DNA from: Cryobacterium sp. Y29
GTDB lineage: Bacteria; Actinomycetota; Actinomycetes; Actinomycetales; Microbacteriaceae
Direction: 5' to 3'
Assembly: GCF_002929825.1 (NCBI RefSeq)
Contig: NZ_PJJN01000024.1
Coordinates: 19,451-83,450, forward strand
DNA length: 64,000 bases
In this document: positions 25,720 to 33,933 of the stretch, piece after piece
How the letters are laid out: the number at the start of each line of letters is the position of its first letter
How positions within the stretch are numbered: position 1 is the first letter of the stretch
Translations under genes and position numbers: made by a program
Notes under the pieces: generated by a model
Seen by the model: the letters and a program-made list of their open reading frames with translations, nothing else
Databases searched by the model: none
Told to the model about the DNA's origin: nothing

Positions 25720-26469
25720 TTACGCACCCGGATCGTCAATATGGGATATCTGCGGATACGCCCATTTCGAATGTCGCTGCTGGAGCCCGGTCACAAGCTC
25801 GAGCACGATTTCGTCGAGTGTTCCCTGGACCCCCTCGCCGCGGACGCTCCCCAAACTCGCTGGGGACCAGTCAAGCTTCATTGCACCGTAGACCGCGTCG
25901 ACGACTGGCCGCAGTCGCTCAGGGTTTTCCAACACGATGCAAGCGGTGAGCAGTCTGGCACGGCGCATGGCGCGCTGAGCGATTCCTACGACCTTCACCT
26001 GCCCTCGCGCGTTGACACTATGGTCCCCCGCACAGTATTCCCCGACGACGGGACCTACTCGAGCATCGAGGCCGAGGTCGCCCAGCACATCCCGAAAACA
26101 ACCAGCTCCCGCTTCAAAGGCCGCTATGTGATCACCGTAGAATTTCAAGGGGGCCATGAGATCGATGATCAGGCACGTCTGGTCGTACGCCACTGCTCGT
26201 CCCCCCGCAAGGCGGATCACTGGGTCAAAGCCGAACCCACGAGCCGCCGCCGAGGCTGCGGCGAATTCAGGCATCAAGCTTTCACGTCGGCTGAATGCCA
26301 CGGTGGGAATCGGGCGATAGGCCCTGATCCGAGCATGAGCATTGACGTCTGCTTGCACCTCGCGCAGCACGCGCAAGGATTCATCGATGTCGTCCTGCGC
26401 TGTGGTGCCGACCCGACCCAGTGATAATTTCGGTACGCGAGTGGGCAACTTCTGGTTCACCTCCGTCAT
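25720..26469 (-). CDS. Lipoate-protein ligase-like protein
   Basis: A 249-residue protein of the lipoate/biotin ligase fold. Marks are AYRPIPTVAFSRRESLMP, then DPVIRLAGGRAVAYD (the RxxGG substrate loop), CLIIDLM, and the catalytic-Lys strand ARGQVKVVGIAQRAMRRARL. It would attach lipoate to a carrier protein. The nearby free-standing lipoyl domain (32644-32886) is a natural client. ATG 26469 is chosen since family similarity begins after it; the frame is open further upstream. The gene converges with the BKACE gene across 55 bases. Confidence 0.8.
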   Translation of the reverse strand: MTEVNQKLPTRVPKLSLGRVGTTAQDDIDESLRVLREVQADVNAHARIRAYRPIPTVAFSRRESLMPEFAAASAAARGFGFDPVIRLAGGRAVAYDQTCLIIDLMAPLKFYGDHIAAFEAGAGCFRDVLGDLGLDARVGPVVGEYCAGDHSVNARGQVKVVGIAQRAMRRARLLTACIVLENPERLRPVVDAVYGAMKLDWSPASLGSVRGEGVQGTLDEIVLELVTGLQQRHSKWAYPQISHIDDPGA

Positions 26470-26628
26470 TACGTGCAGGACTCGAACTCTAAATCTGGGC
26501 GGAGAAGATCGATAGATTGTTTGATCAGCTGGCGGTGCTCCTCTGCACCGTGAAGTGCGTTCTATCAAAACCAACCTGAAGGGACTGATGTGGGATCGCC
26601 ATTCGTCGATTTCCTCGCCCCCGGGAAC

Positions 26629-26636
26629 TGAATAAA
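26629..26636 (+). promoter_or_regulatory. TGAATAAA motif upstream of the SorC-type regulator
   Basis: TGAATAAA lies 95 bases before the regulator gene and is the same core found at the other promoters of the locus, consistent with autoregulation. With only eight bases, chance occurrence is possible. Confidence 0.3.
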
Positions 26637-26667
26637 CCTAAACCCGGAGTCTAGAGTGAAATGGATA

Positions 26668-26696
26668 TTCTTGCAACCGACGAATCTTGATACTAT
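26668..26696 (+). promoter_or_regulatory. Putative promoter of the SorC-type regulator
   Basis: A -10 box TACTAT (26691-26696) lies 17 bases from a weak -35 box TTCTTG (26668-26673). Transcription would start near 26703, leaving a short leader with the ribosome-binding site GGGAGAA before GTG 26724. Confidence 0.45.
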
Positions 26697-26723
26697 TTTG
26701 GTAACTGAGTGATGGGAGAAGCT

Positions 26724-27692
26724 GTGGCTACTGACCTAGAACCGCGCCGGTTCATGACAAAAGTGGCGCGGATGTACTACACCCACGGCATTCGACAGAT
26801 CGAGATCGCTTCGACCTTGGGCATATCGCAGGCCCGCGTCTCTCGGCTGCTTCAAGCCGCCGAGAAAGCAAAAATTGTGCGAACGATTGTCGTCATCCCC
26901 GAGGGCCTGCACGCAGAGGTCGAAGAAGATCTCCAGAAGCGCTATGGCTTGTCCCAGGTTCACATCGTGGAGGCGCTGGATCCAAACGATGAGTCCGGCA
27001 TCAATCGCGACCTCGGAGAGGCGGCCGCGCTCATCCTCTCGTCAATGCAATTGTCCGGGAAAACTATTGGCTTCACGTCATGGAGCCGGTCACTGCGTTC
27101 ACTCGTGGCTACCCTCGAACCGTCGAAAAAAAAGACGTCCAGTGCCACGCGCATCGTCGAGATGCTCGGGGACGTCGGCCCGCCACAGTCGCAGCATGAT
27201 TCCACCCGTTCCACGCAGCGCTTTGCCGACCTGATCGGAGGTGACCCCCTGTTCATCCGCGCTCCCGGGGTTCTGTCTTCTGCGGAAGTGCGTGATGCAA
27301 TGATTAGCTATGACGCGCACACCCGCGAAGCGATCGCGGCGTTAGATGAGTTGGACATTGCCCTTGTCGGTATTGGCACCTGCAATATCGATGCACCGTT
27401 GGAACCGGGCGGCAACTTTTTCACAGTAGAACAATTCGAAATGGCAAAGTCGCTCGGCGCCGTCGGACAGATCAACCTCAGGTTCATCGACGCGGAGGGA
27501 ATCCCGCTCGAGAGCGAGCTTGATTCCCTGGTGATCGGTGTGACCTTGGCCCAGCTTCCCTCCAACGGCGGACGATTTGCCGTCGCTGGTGGAAGGTCAA
27601 AATACGAGGCCGTGCGCGCGGCCCTGCGCGGCCACTGGATCGACACCCTGATCACAGATATGGAAACGGCAGACCGACTCCTGCAGGAGTAA
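26724..27692 (+). CDS. SorC/DeoR-family sugar-responsive regulator
   Basis: A 322-residue regulator. The N-terminal helix-turn-helix is IRQIEIASTLGISQARVSRL. The C-terminal sugar-phosphate-binding domain shows TIGFTSWSRSLRSLVATL, DIALVGIGTCNID, and the closing FAVAGGRSKYEAVRAALRG. Family members sense phosphorylated sugars or polyols. The GTG at 26724 is preferred because GGGAGAA sits at the right distance; an ATG at 26712 in frame is the alternative. It lies centrally in the catabolic locus between operons, so it is the likely pathway regulator, perhaps binding the shared TGAATA motif. Confidence 0.9.
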   Translation: MATDLEPRRFMTKVARMYYTHGIRQIEIASTLGISQARVSRLLQAAEKAKIVRTIVVIPEGLHAEVEEDLQKRYGLSQVHIVEALDPNDESGINRDLGEAAALILSSMQLSGKTIGFTSWSRSLRSLVATLEPSKKKTSSATRIVEMLGDVGPPQSQHDSTRSTQRFADLIGGDPLFIRAPGVLSSAEVRDAMISYDAHTREAIAALDELDIALVGIGTCNIDAPLEPGGNFFTVEQFEMAKSLGAVGQINLRFIDAEGIPLESELDSLVIGVTLAQLPSNGGRFAVAGGRSKYEAVRAALRGHWIDTLITDMETADRLLQE

Positions 27693-27696
27693 TCGC

Positions 27697-27733
27697 CGGT
27701 GGCGGCGGCCCGCAACGCGAGTCGCCGCCACCG
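27697..27733. terminator. Hairpin between convergent SorC-type and E2 genes
   Basis: Arms 27697-27707 and 27723-27733 pair perfectly over 11 GC-rich bases with a 15-base loop, filling the 52-base gap between two convergent stops. There is no strong U-run, so it is a probable weak bidirectional terminator. Confidence 0.55.
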
Positions 27734-27744
27734 AATGCACGTTG

Positions 27745-28416
27745 TTAGAGCGGCGCTTCCAGTTTCGTCTTCAACGCCTCGAGAAACTCGGCTGCAACCG
27801 CGCCATCCAGAGCACGGTGATCCGACGTTAGGGTCAATTCGGCGATGGGACGCCAACCCCCGCCATCCTCAGTCCAGACATTTCGGCGGATCGTGGCCCC
27901 AACCGCCAGGATCGCAGCTTGGGGCGCATTCACGATGGCATCAAAGCGGATTACCCCAAGCATGCCGAGATTCGAAATCGTAAACGTTCCTCCGGTGATG
28001 TCGTCGCGCCCCAGTCCGCCGGAACGTGCACGGCCGACGATGTCGCGCCTGCGCTGAGCGATCTCTTCAAGATCCAACTGATCGGCGTTGTGAATAATCG
28101 GTACTGTCAGACCCTTCTCTGTGGCGACCGCTATTCCGATGTGAGCTCGTGGAAAAGATACGACCGTTTCACCGTCGACGTGAACATTTACCGCCGGCAC
28201 CACGGTCAGAGCATGCGCGGTTGCGCGAACAAGCACGTCAGTCACTGTCGCCCCCGGCACGACGAGCTTGGCACGTGATGCCTCCGTCATGTCGACCTCC
28301 ACCGTGAGGTGGAACACCGGCGCTTCCCACGCCGTGACCATGCGCCGCGCTGCGGTTCGACGCATGCCTTTCAGCTCGGTACGCTCACCCTCGTCGAGTT
28401 CTAGTGGTTGCGTCAT
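27745..28416 (-). CDS. 2-oxo-acid dehydrogenase E2, acyltransferase domain only
   Basis: A 223-residue protein that is the bare catalytic domain of an E2. It starts ELKGMRRTAARRMVTAWEAP and includes TFTISNLGMLGV and the active-site motif TSDHRALDGAVAAEF (His and Asp). Normal E2 proteins carry one or more lipoyl domains and a peripheral-subunit-binding domain ahead of this; both are missing. A separate 80-residue lipoyl protein is encoded at 32644-32886, so E2 is split over two genes. The ATG overlaps the aldolase stop (TAATG), so it is translationally coupled as the last gene of the operon. Confidence 0.9.
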   Translation of the reverse strand: MTQPLELDEGERTELKGMRRTAARRMVTAWEAPVFHLTVEVDMTEASRAKLVVPGATVTDVLVRATAHALTVVPAVNVHVDGETVVSFPRAHIGIAVATEKGLTVPIIHNADQLDLEEIAQRRRDIVGRARSGGLGRDDITGGTFTISNLGMLGVIRFDAIVNAPQAAILAVGATIRRNVWTEDGGGWRPIAELTLTSDHRALDGAVAAEFLEALKTKLEAPL

Positions 28417-29288
28417 TACGCCCGCGCTTCGGTCAAAACGGCGGTCGTCGAGGCACCGGCACACCCGTATTCACGCATCTTTGCGATCGTCGCTTCGATC
28501 ATCAGGCGCTTTCCCTCAAGCATGGCGTCTTCGAGCTGGCGGTCACCCTGCGCCCAAGTCTCTTCAATACCGCGGCGAAAGGCATGGCGGAGATCAGTGT
28601 CGGCGTTCAGCTTGTGCACGCCAGCCGCGATCGCAGCGCTGATATCCGACTCCGGCACTCCCGACGCTCCGTGCAGAACGAGGGGAACACCCGTCACATC
28701 TCGAATGCGCTGGATTCGTTCGATGTCGAGGGGCAGGGGGTCACCGGACGTGATGCCGTGCATCACGCCTGCCGAGATCGCCAGAAAGTCGACACCGGTT
28801 TCCGCGACGAATCTTTCGGCTTCGTCGACGTTGGTGTAGTGCGCCGACCAGTCGATACCGTTGGATGCATCGGGAATGCTGCCCAGTTCGGCTTCCACCG
28901 GAACGCCGAATGAATGTGCCACCTGAACGACGTAGCGGGTAGTTTTCAAGTTTTCTTCGAACGGCAAGTGGGAGCCGTCGAACATGATCGAGTCAAATCC
29001 GAGACGCAGAGCTTCGAAGACCTCATCGTAGGTACCGTGGTCGAGGTGGATAACCGCATCCGCTTCCGTAACGTCGAGTTCATGACGGGTCATGCGGTAC
29101 GCGGCCTCGAGGCCCAGATGAGGAACGATCGCCCGCCCAACCTGCAGGAAAACTGGTGATTGAGCGAGAATCGACGCTTCAATCAGTGCTTGCGTGGTCT
29201 CAGGGTTGTGCATATTGAAACCACCTACTGCATAGCCGCCTGCTCGGGCGCGGGCAACATAGTTTTCGGCTGTCTTCGTGGTCATCAT
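28416..29288 (-). CDS. Class II ketose-bisphosphate aldolase
   Basis: A 290-residue zinc aldolase of the FbaA/GatY/KbaY family. Zinc and substrate motifs are VIHLDHGTYDEVFEAL (His ligand), SIMFDGSHLPFEEN, VEAELGSI, DFLAISAGVMHG and LVLHGASGVPE. It splits or joins a ketose phosphate, giving dihydroxyacetone phosphate plus an aldehyde. Which ketose (fructose-, tagatose- or another) cannot be told. It lies between the glycerol kinase gene and the E2 gene. A ribosome-binding site (GAGAGGAT) precedes two ATG codons; the first is used here. Confidence 0.9.
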   Translation of the reverse strand: MMTTKTAENYVARARAGGYAVGGFNMHNPETTQALIEASILAQSPVFLQVGRAIVPHLGLEAAYRMTRHELDVTEADAVIHLDHGTYDEVFEALRLGFDSIMFDGSHLPFEENLKTTRYVVQVAHSFGVPVEAELGSIPDASNGIDWSAHYTNVDEAERFVAETGVDFLAISAGVMHGITSGDPLPLDIERIQRIRDVTGVPLVLHGASGVPESDISAAIAAGVHKLNADTDLRHAFRRGIEETWAQGDRQLEDAMLEGKRLMIEATIAKMREYGCAGASTTAVLTEARA

Positions 29289-29324
29289 GATCCTCTCGAT
29301 TGGTTTAGGTGTGGGACCAGCACG

Positions 29325-30884
29325 TCAGTGTGCGGCCAGTATCGGGACGGAATTTGAAACCGTCCCGTTAGTCGGGTGAGGTGGTGCCGGCGGCATCATG
29401 CGCGCGGATCGCACGGCGGCCTGCCAACCGCCGTAGAGCTGGTCGCGGCGATCGCTGCTCATACGGGGCTCGAATACTCGCTCCGCGCGCCACGTTTCGC
29501 GCACGAGATCTTGCGCGTTCCACAGACCAACCTCCGCTCCGGCAATATAGGCGACTCCGAGAGCGGTGCGTTCGAGGCCTTCCGGCCGAACGACCGGCAT
29601 GCCGAGGATGTCTGCTTGGAACTGGCACAGAAAGTTGTTGCAGACTGCTTTTCCATCTACCTTCAGCGACGTCACGTTCATACCGCCGGCGCGCAGCGCA
29701 TCAAGGTTGTCGCGCGTCTGGTACGCCATGGCTTCGAGTGCCGCGCGAACAATTTGGTCGATGCCCGTGTCAAGAGTCAACCCAAAAATTGATGCGCGGA
29801 CGTCTTTGTCCCAGTAAGGGTCGCAGAGGCCGGCGAATGCGGGAACAAAGTAGACGCCCTGGGTATCTGTGACCCGTTCTGCGATGCGCTCCATCTCCGC
29901 TATGGATCCAACTGCGCGCATCTTGTCACGTAGCCAATGGAGCGTCTGCCCGCTGTGGAATACCACCCCTTCGACTTCGTAGCTGGTGAGCCCGGGAATG
30001 TTCATCGCCACGCTGGTAGTCATGCCGGCCAGGAGCAGCGGGCTGCTCCCGACGTTGGCGACGAGCACGCCAGCGGTTCCAAATGTGTTCTTGACTGAAC
30101 CCTCGTCGAAGCATCCCTGCCCAAAGAGCCCGGCCTGTTGATCAGCGATGATCGCTTGAATGGGTATGTAATGACCCGCACCATCGGGCAGAATGCTGGA
30201 GTCAAGGTAGCCAAAGTGCGAATTGGAAGCACGTACCTCGGGGAGAAGCTCCTGAGGGATTCCGTATACGTCGCATAGTCGGTCGTCCCACGCGAGTTCA
30301 TCGATGTTGAGCAATGCCGTTCGCGACGCTGATGTCGCATCGGTGACGTGCTCGCGCCCACCGGTGAGGTTCCAGACAAGCCAGGTATCGACTGTTCCGG
30401 CAGCGTAGGCGCCCGTGCCTGCAAGTGCTTTGAGTCCTGGGACATTCTCGATGAACCAGGCCAGTTTGGGGGCTGAGAAAAACGAGTCGTTCCGGAGCCC
30501 GGTGCGCGTGCGGATCTCGGCGTCGAGCCCCATGTCTGACCAGCGCTGCACGATCTCATCGGTCTGATGCGAAGACCACATGATCGCGTTGTGGACGGGG
30601 ATGGAGGTAGAACGATTCCAGATCAGACAGGTTTCCCGGTGAGTTGTCACCCCGACCGTTGCGATATCGCGCGCCGTCAGCCCCGACCGGTCCATTACCT
30701 CGTCGATCGCTGCCCGCATCGCAGTCCACAGTTGGGCCGGGTCAAGCTCGACCCAGCCGTGGTTGGGAAAAAGGGGCGTGAGCGAATTTGATGCCTCCGC
30801 GACGATCCGCCCGTCCGTATCGACGAGGACCGCCCGCGCGCTGCTCGACCCTTCGTCGAGCGCGAGAACATAGCGGCCCGTCAT
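29325..30884 (-). CDS. glpK: Glycerol kinase
   Basis: A 519-residue FGGY kinase. Glycerol-kinase marks are VDGKAVCNNFLCQFQADILG, FVPAFAGLCDPYWDKDVRAS and LEAMAYQTRDNLDAL. The phosphate-1 motif reads ALDEGSSSARA, slightly altered from the usual DQGTTSSRA. It makes sn-glycerol 3-phosphate from glycerol and ATP. ATG 30884 is chosen; it overlaps the glpD stop by 4 bases (ATGA). Upstream in-frame sequence is Arg-rich and belongs to the other reading frame. Together with the glpD product it feeds dihydroxyacetone phosphate to central metabolism. A related polyol substrate is possible. Confidence 0.85.
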   Translation of the reverse strand: MTGRYVLALDEGSSSARAVLVDTDGRIVAEASNSLTPLFPNHGWVELDPAQLWTAMRAAIDEVMDRSGLTARDIATVGVTTHRETCLIWNRSTSIPVHNAIMWSSHQTDEIVQRWSDMGLDAEIRTRTGLRNDSFFSAPKLAWFIENVPGLKALAGTGAYAAGTVDTWLVWNLTGGREHVTDATSASRTALLNIDELAWDDRLCDVYGIPQELLPEVRASNSHFGYLDSSILPDGAGHYIPIQAIIADQQAGLFGQGCFDEGSVKNTFGTAGVLVANVGSSPLLLAGMTTSVAMNIPGLTSYEVEGVVFHSGQTLHWLRDKMRAVGSIAEMERIAERVTDTQGVYFVPAFAGLCDPYWDKDVRASIFGLTLDTGIDQIVRAALEAMAYQTRDNLDALRAGGMNVTSLKVDGKAVCNNFLCQFQADILGMPVVRPEGLERTALGVAYIAGAEVGLWNAQDLVRETWRAERVFEPRMSSDRRDQLYGGWQAAVRSARMMPPAPPHPTNGTVSNSVPILAAH

Positions 30885-32605
30885 AGGTCTGCCCCGCCCT
30901 GGAGGGCGACGTCGCCGACGGTCAACCCACTTTCGCGTTCTCCGGATGTCACGCGAACTGGAATTTGCGCTGTGGGTCGGCCGGGGACTGCTAGGTGGCC
31001 GAGCCACTCAACGTAGCCGTCGATCTCATTCTGGATACGGTCTTCATCCCAGCCGTTGATCGCCGCCATGATCGTCGCGATCCGCTCGGCGCCCTCGATG
31101 CCGTGATCCGGTTCAAACGCCAGCAGGAGACGTCTCGCCATGACGTCCGTGAGAGTTCGGGCAAATTCTTCAGTGATGGCGAAGACTACTTCAGCAGCCA
31201 GAGCCCCCGACTTCTCGTCGACGATCTCAGCAAGACTGGAATCGTTACTCACGAGAGCCACTATGTTCGATGCCCGCACTCCGTACAGAGCGAGGAGGCG
31301 CTTCGCCACTAACGGTGGCAGAGCGCCGTTCGCAATGAACGCCTTTGAGAACGTCTCATAGTTTGCGACTCGAGCACCTGGAAGTGGGCTCGTCAAAGTG
31401 ATTGTTTTGACCTTCTTGGCGCCCAGACTGCGAAGCGCCAGGTCGACGGCGTCCTCTGAGAGCTGCCGGAAGGTCGTGAGCTTACCCCCGATGACGGAAA
31501 AGAGGCCCTCGACGCCGTCGTCAGCGTGGTCGTGGATGATATGACTGCGCGGAATCTTCCATTCGGGCACACCGGGAGCGTAGGGCAGTGGTCGCACTCC
31601 GCTGTATGTGTAAAGAACATCGTCGGTGCTCAGTTTTGCGCCCGGCACCAGAGTGTTGACCTCGTTGAGAAGGTAGTCGATTTCCGACTGTTCTGCGCGA
31701 GCAGAGTCCGGCTCCTCGTCGTAGAGGTTGTCCGTGCATCCGATGAGGTATCTGCCCATCCACGGTATGACGAGGACCAGGCGGCCATCGGCCTGCGATT
31801 CGTAGTACACGACGTCGCGAGGCGCCCCGGGGAAGGGAGCCACGACGATATGGCTGCCTTTGGAGCCGCCGATGAATCGAGGTGAACTGACTCCCCCAAA
31901 ATCAGCCAGCAGGCGGTCGACCCACGGTCCAGCGGCGTTCATGACCACCCGTCCGCGCACAGAATGACGTTCTCCCGTGATCGAATCGGTGTACTCGACG
32001 CCGCTCACTCGAGAATCGGACTTCAACAGCCCATCGACGCGGGAGTGGGTGACGATGTCGGCCCCGTCACTTTGAGCTGCCACCGCTAGTTCAACACAGA
32101 GGCGCTCAGCATATTCAACCTGACCGTCGATGAAGACCGCGGAACCGGTGAGTCCGGCAGGTTCCATCCCGGTGAAGCGGGACAGCACCGCGCGCTTCGT
32201 CAGAATGCTGTGATTGGGTTGCTTCTTGTCCCACGAGAGTACGTCGTAGGCGATCATGCCGAGGCGGATCAACCACGACGGCCGCTTGTTGCGGGCGTAG
32301 AAAGGCATGAGAAGCGGCACAGGCTTCACGAGGTGCGGAGCGAGCTTGAAGAGACGCTCGCGCTCCTTCAGGGATTCGCGAACCAAGGCAAAGTCCTTAT
32401 GCTCCAGGTATCGGAGACCACCGTGAATGAGTCGGCCCGACCACGCGGACACGCCGCTGCAAATGTCTTCCTGGTCGATGACGATGGTTCGCAAACCTCG
32501 CGCAGCAGCGTCGCGCGCAATGCCGAGTCCATTAATGCCAGCACCCACGACGACGAGATCGTAGGGTGCGCGGGTGTCGCCGGCGTTCACTAAAGATGCG
32601 CTCAT
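30881..32605 (-). CDS. glpD: Glycerol-3-phosphate dehydrogenase, FAD-dependent
   Basis: A 574-residue flavoprotein. The FAD-binding start DLVVVGAGINGLGIARDAAA is followed by the GlpD signature SGRLIHGGLRYLEH near residue 60 and by GVRPLPYAP. A C-terminal helical domain of about 150 residues follows (FARTLTDVMARRLLLAFEP). It oxidises glycerol 3-phosphate to dihydroxyacetone phosphate and passes electrons to quinone at the membrane. It has a strong ribosome-binding site (GAAGGAGGAG). It is the fourth gene of the E1-to-E2 operon and overlaps glpK by 4 bases. Confidence 0.93.
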   Translation of the reverse strand: MSASLVNAGDTRAPYDLVVVGAGINGLGIARDAAARGLRTIVIDQEDICSGVSAWSGRLIHGGLRYLEHKDFALVRESLKERERLFKLAPHLVKPVPLLMPFYARNKRPSWLIRLGMIAYDVLSWDKKQPNHSILTKRAVLSRFTGMEPAGLTGSAVFIDGQVEYAERLCVELAVAAQSDGADIVTHSRVDGLLKSDSRVSGVEYTDSITGERHSVRGRVVMNAAGPWVDRLLADFGGVSSPRFIGGSKGSHIVVAPFPGAPRDVVYYESQADGRLVLVIPWMGRYLIGCTDNLYDEEPDSARAEQSEIDYLLNEVNTLVPGAKLSTDDVLYTYSGVRPLPYAPGVPEWKIPRSHIIHDHADDGVEGLFSVIGGKLTTFRQLSEDAVDLALRSLGAKKVKTITLTSPLPGARVANYETFSKAFIANGALPPLVAKRLLALYGVRASNIVALVSNDSSLAEIVDEKSGALAAEVVFAITEEFARTLTDVMARRLLLAFEPDHGIEGAERIATIMAAINGWDEDRIQNEIDGYVEWLGHLAVPGRPTAQIPVRVTSGERESGLTVGDVALQGGADL

Positions 32606-32643
32606 AGCTCCTCCTCCTTCGTTGTTTTCGTTGAGGCCCGCGT

Positions 32644-32886
32644 TTAGTCGGTTTCAATCACAGCAAGAATGGTGCGGACCTCGACTGAGGCACCTTCCTC
32701 GACCAAGATCTCAACCAGGGTGCCCGTGGCAGGTGACTCGAGAGTTTCCTCAACCTTCTCCGCCTCGACCTCCGCCAGAGGTTCGTCTTCATCGACGTGG
32801 TCGCCCACCTTCTTGAGCCACTCGACGATTGCCCCTTCACTCATTCCCATTCCCCACTGGGGAAGCAACACATCTATACGCGCCAT
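32644..32886 (-). CDS. Free-standing lipoyl carrier domain
   Basis: An 80-residue protein that is just one lipoyl/biotinyl domain: MARIDVLLPQWGMGMSEGAI, then the lipoylation Lys in VEAEKVEETLESP, then GTLVEILVEEGASV. It would swing acyl groups between E1 and the separate E2 catalytic protein at 27745-28416. It begins 18 bases after the E1-beta stop. A lipoate ligase-like gene lies at 25720-26469. A biotin carrier is unlikely because the Lys lacks the MKM context. Confidence 0.9.
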   Translation of the reverse strand: MARIDVLLPQWGMGMSEGAIVEWLKKVGDHVDEDEPLAEVEAEKVEETLESPATGTLVEILVEEGASVEVRTILAVIETD

Positions 32887-32904
32887 TGGGTTCCTCTTTC
32901 GTTA

Positions 32905-33933
32905 TTAAACTGCGGCTGCGACCGGCTGAAGCGCCGGCAGGTCGACGACGCGCCGAATGGCGGCCGCAATGGTGGCCTTCGTCGGGTACATCTGCTTTTC
33001 GAGCGAGGGGCTAAAAGGAATTTGCATGTCCGGTGCCGTCACACGAATAATCGGGGCTTTGAGAGAATCAAAAATTTCTTCCGCGACGAGGGCACTGATC
33101 TCTGCCGCTGCACCACAGGTGCGGTGCGCCGGCTCGGCTACCACCAAACGCCCAGTCTTCGCCACCGACCGCAAAATGGCATCACGGTCGAGTGGAACGA
33201 GCGTTCTCGGATCAATGACCTCGACGGACACTCCTTCCCGTGCGAGTTCTTCTGCTGCAGCCACGGCCTCTGGCACTGAGCTCGAGATAGCTACGACGGT
33301 GACGTCCGTTCCTTCCCGCGCCGTGCGTGCGACCCCAAGCGGAATCCAAAACTCGTTCTCGTCAACGTCCTCCTTTGCACTCCACAGGAGGCAGGCCTCG
33401 AAGCTGAGGATTGGGTCGTCGGAATCGACCGCGGAGCGGAGCAGCCCTTTTGCGTCTGCGGGCGTGGCAGGGGCAATGATTTTCAGTCCGGGGACGTTCA
33501 TGAACATCGGATACGGACGGTCCGAGTGGTGCGCGCCGGTGTTCAGTCCATAGAACATAGCGGAGCGGAATACTACGGGCATCGAGGCCTGGCCGCCAAA
33601 CATGTACCGGTTTTTCGCCACCTGGTTCACGAACTGGTCCATGGCCATGTACAGGAAGCTCGAGTAGGAGAGGTCGACTATCGGGCGCAGCCCAGTCATC
33701 GCAGCGCCAGCGGCAGCGCCGACAATGCCCTCCTCGGAGATCGGAGTGTTGCGAATGCGATTCTTGCCATACCGCTGCAGAAAATCGCCTTTGTCGCTGC
33801 GGGATTTGCCGCCGCCGGTAGTGCCATAGACATTCGCTTCGACGTCTTCGCCGATGATGATGACGCGCTCGTCGGCGTCCATGGCCTCGCGCTGGGCTGC
33901 GCCAATAGCACCCAAATAGCTCATCACAGTCAT
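32905..33933 (-). CDS. 2-oxo-acid dehydrogenase E1 beta subunit
   Basis: A 342-residue transketolase-like subunit. Marks are VIIIGEDVEANVYGTTGG, RIRNTPISEEGIVGAAAGAA, FMNVPGLKIIAPATPADAKG and the C-terminal VEVIDPRTLVPLDRDAI. With E1 alpha it binds thiamine diphosphate and decarboxylates a 2-oxo acid (pyruvate, acetoin or a relative). The best overall resemblance is to acetoin and pyruvate dehydrogenase subunits. It overlaps the alpha gene by 4 bases. Confidence 0.92.
   Translation of the reverse strand: MTVMSYLGAIGAAQREAMDADERVIIIGEDVEANVYGTTGGGKSRSDKGDFLQRYGKNRIRNTPISEEGIVGAAAGAAMTGLRPIVDLSYSSFLYMAMDQFVNQVAKNRYMFGGQASMPVVFRSAMFYGLNTGAHHSDRPYPMFMNVPGLKIIAPATPADAKGLLRSAVDSDDPILSFEACLLWSAKEDVDENEFWIPLGVARTAREGTDVTVVAISSSVPEAVAAAEELAREGVSVEVIDPRTLVPLDRDAILRSVAKTGRLVVAEPAHRTCGAAAEISALVAEEIFDSLKAPIIRVTAPDMQIPFSPSLEKQMYPTKATIAAAIRRVVDLPALQPVAAAV

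Noticed and set aside
30885..31007. N-terminal extension of glycerol kinase
   Set aside because: The extra 41 residues are Arg/Pro-rich shadow of glpD; ATG 30884 overlaps the glpD stop and begins right at the kinase fold.
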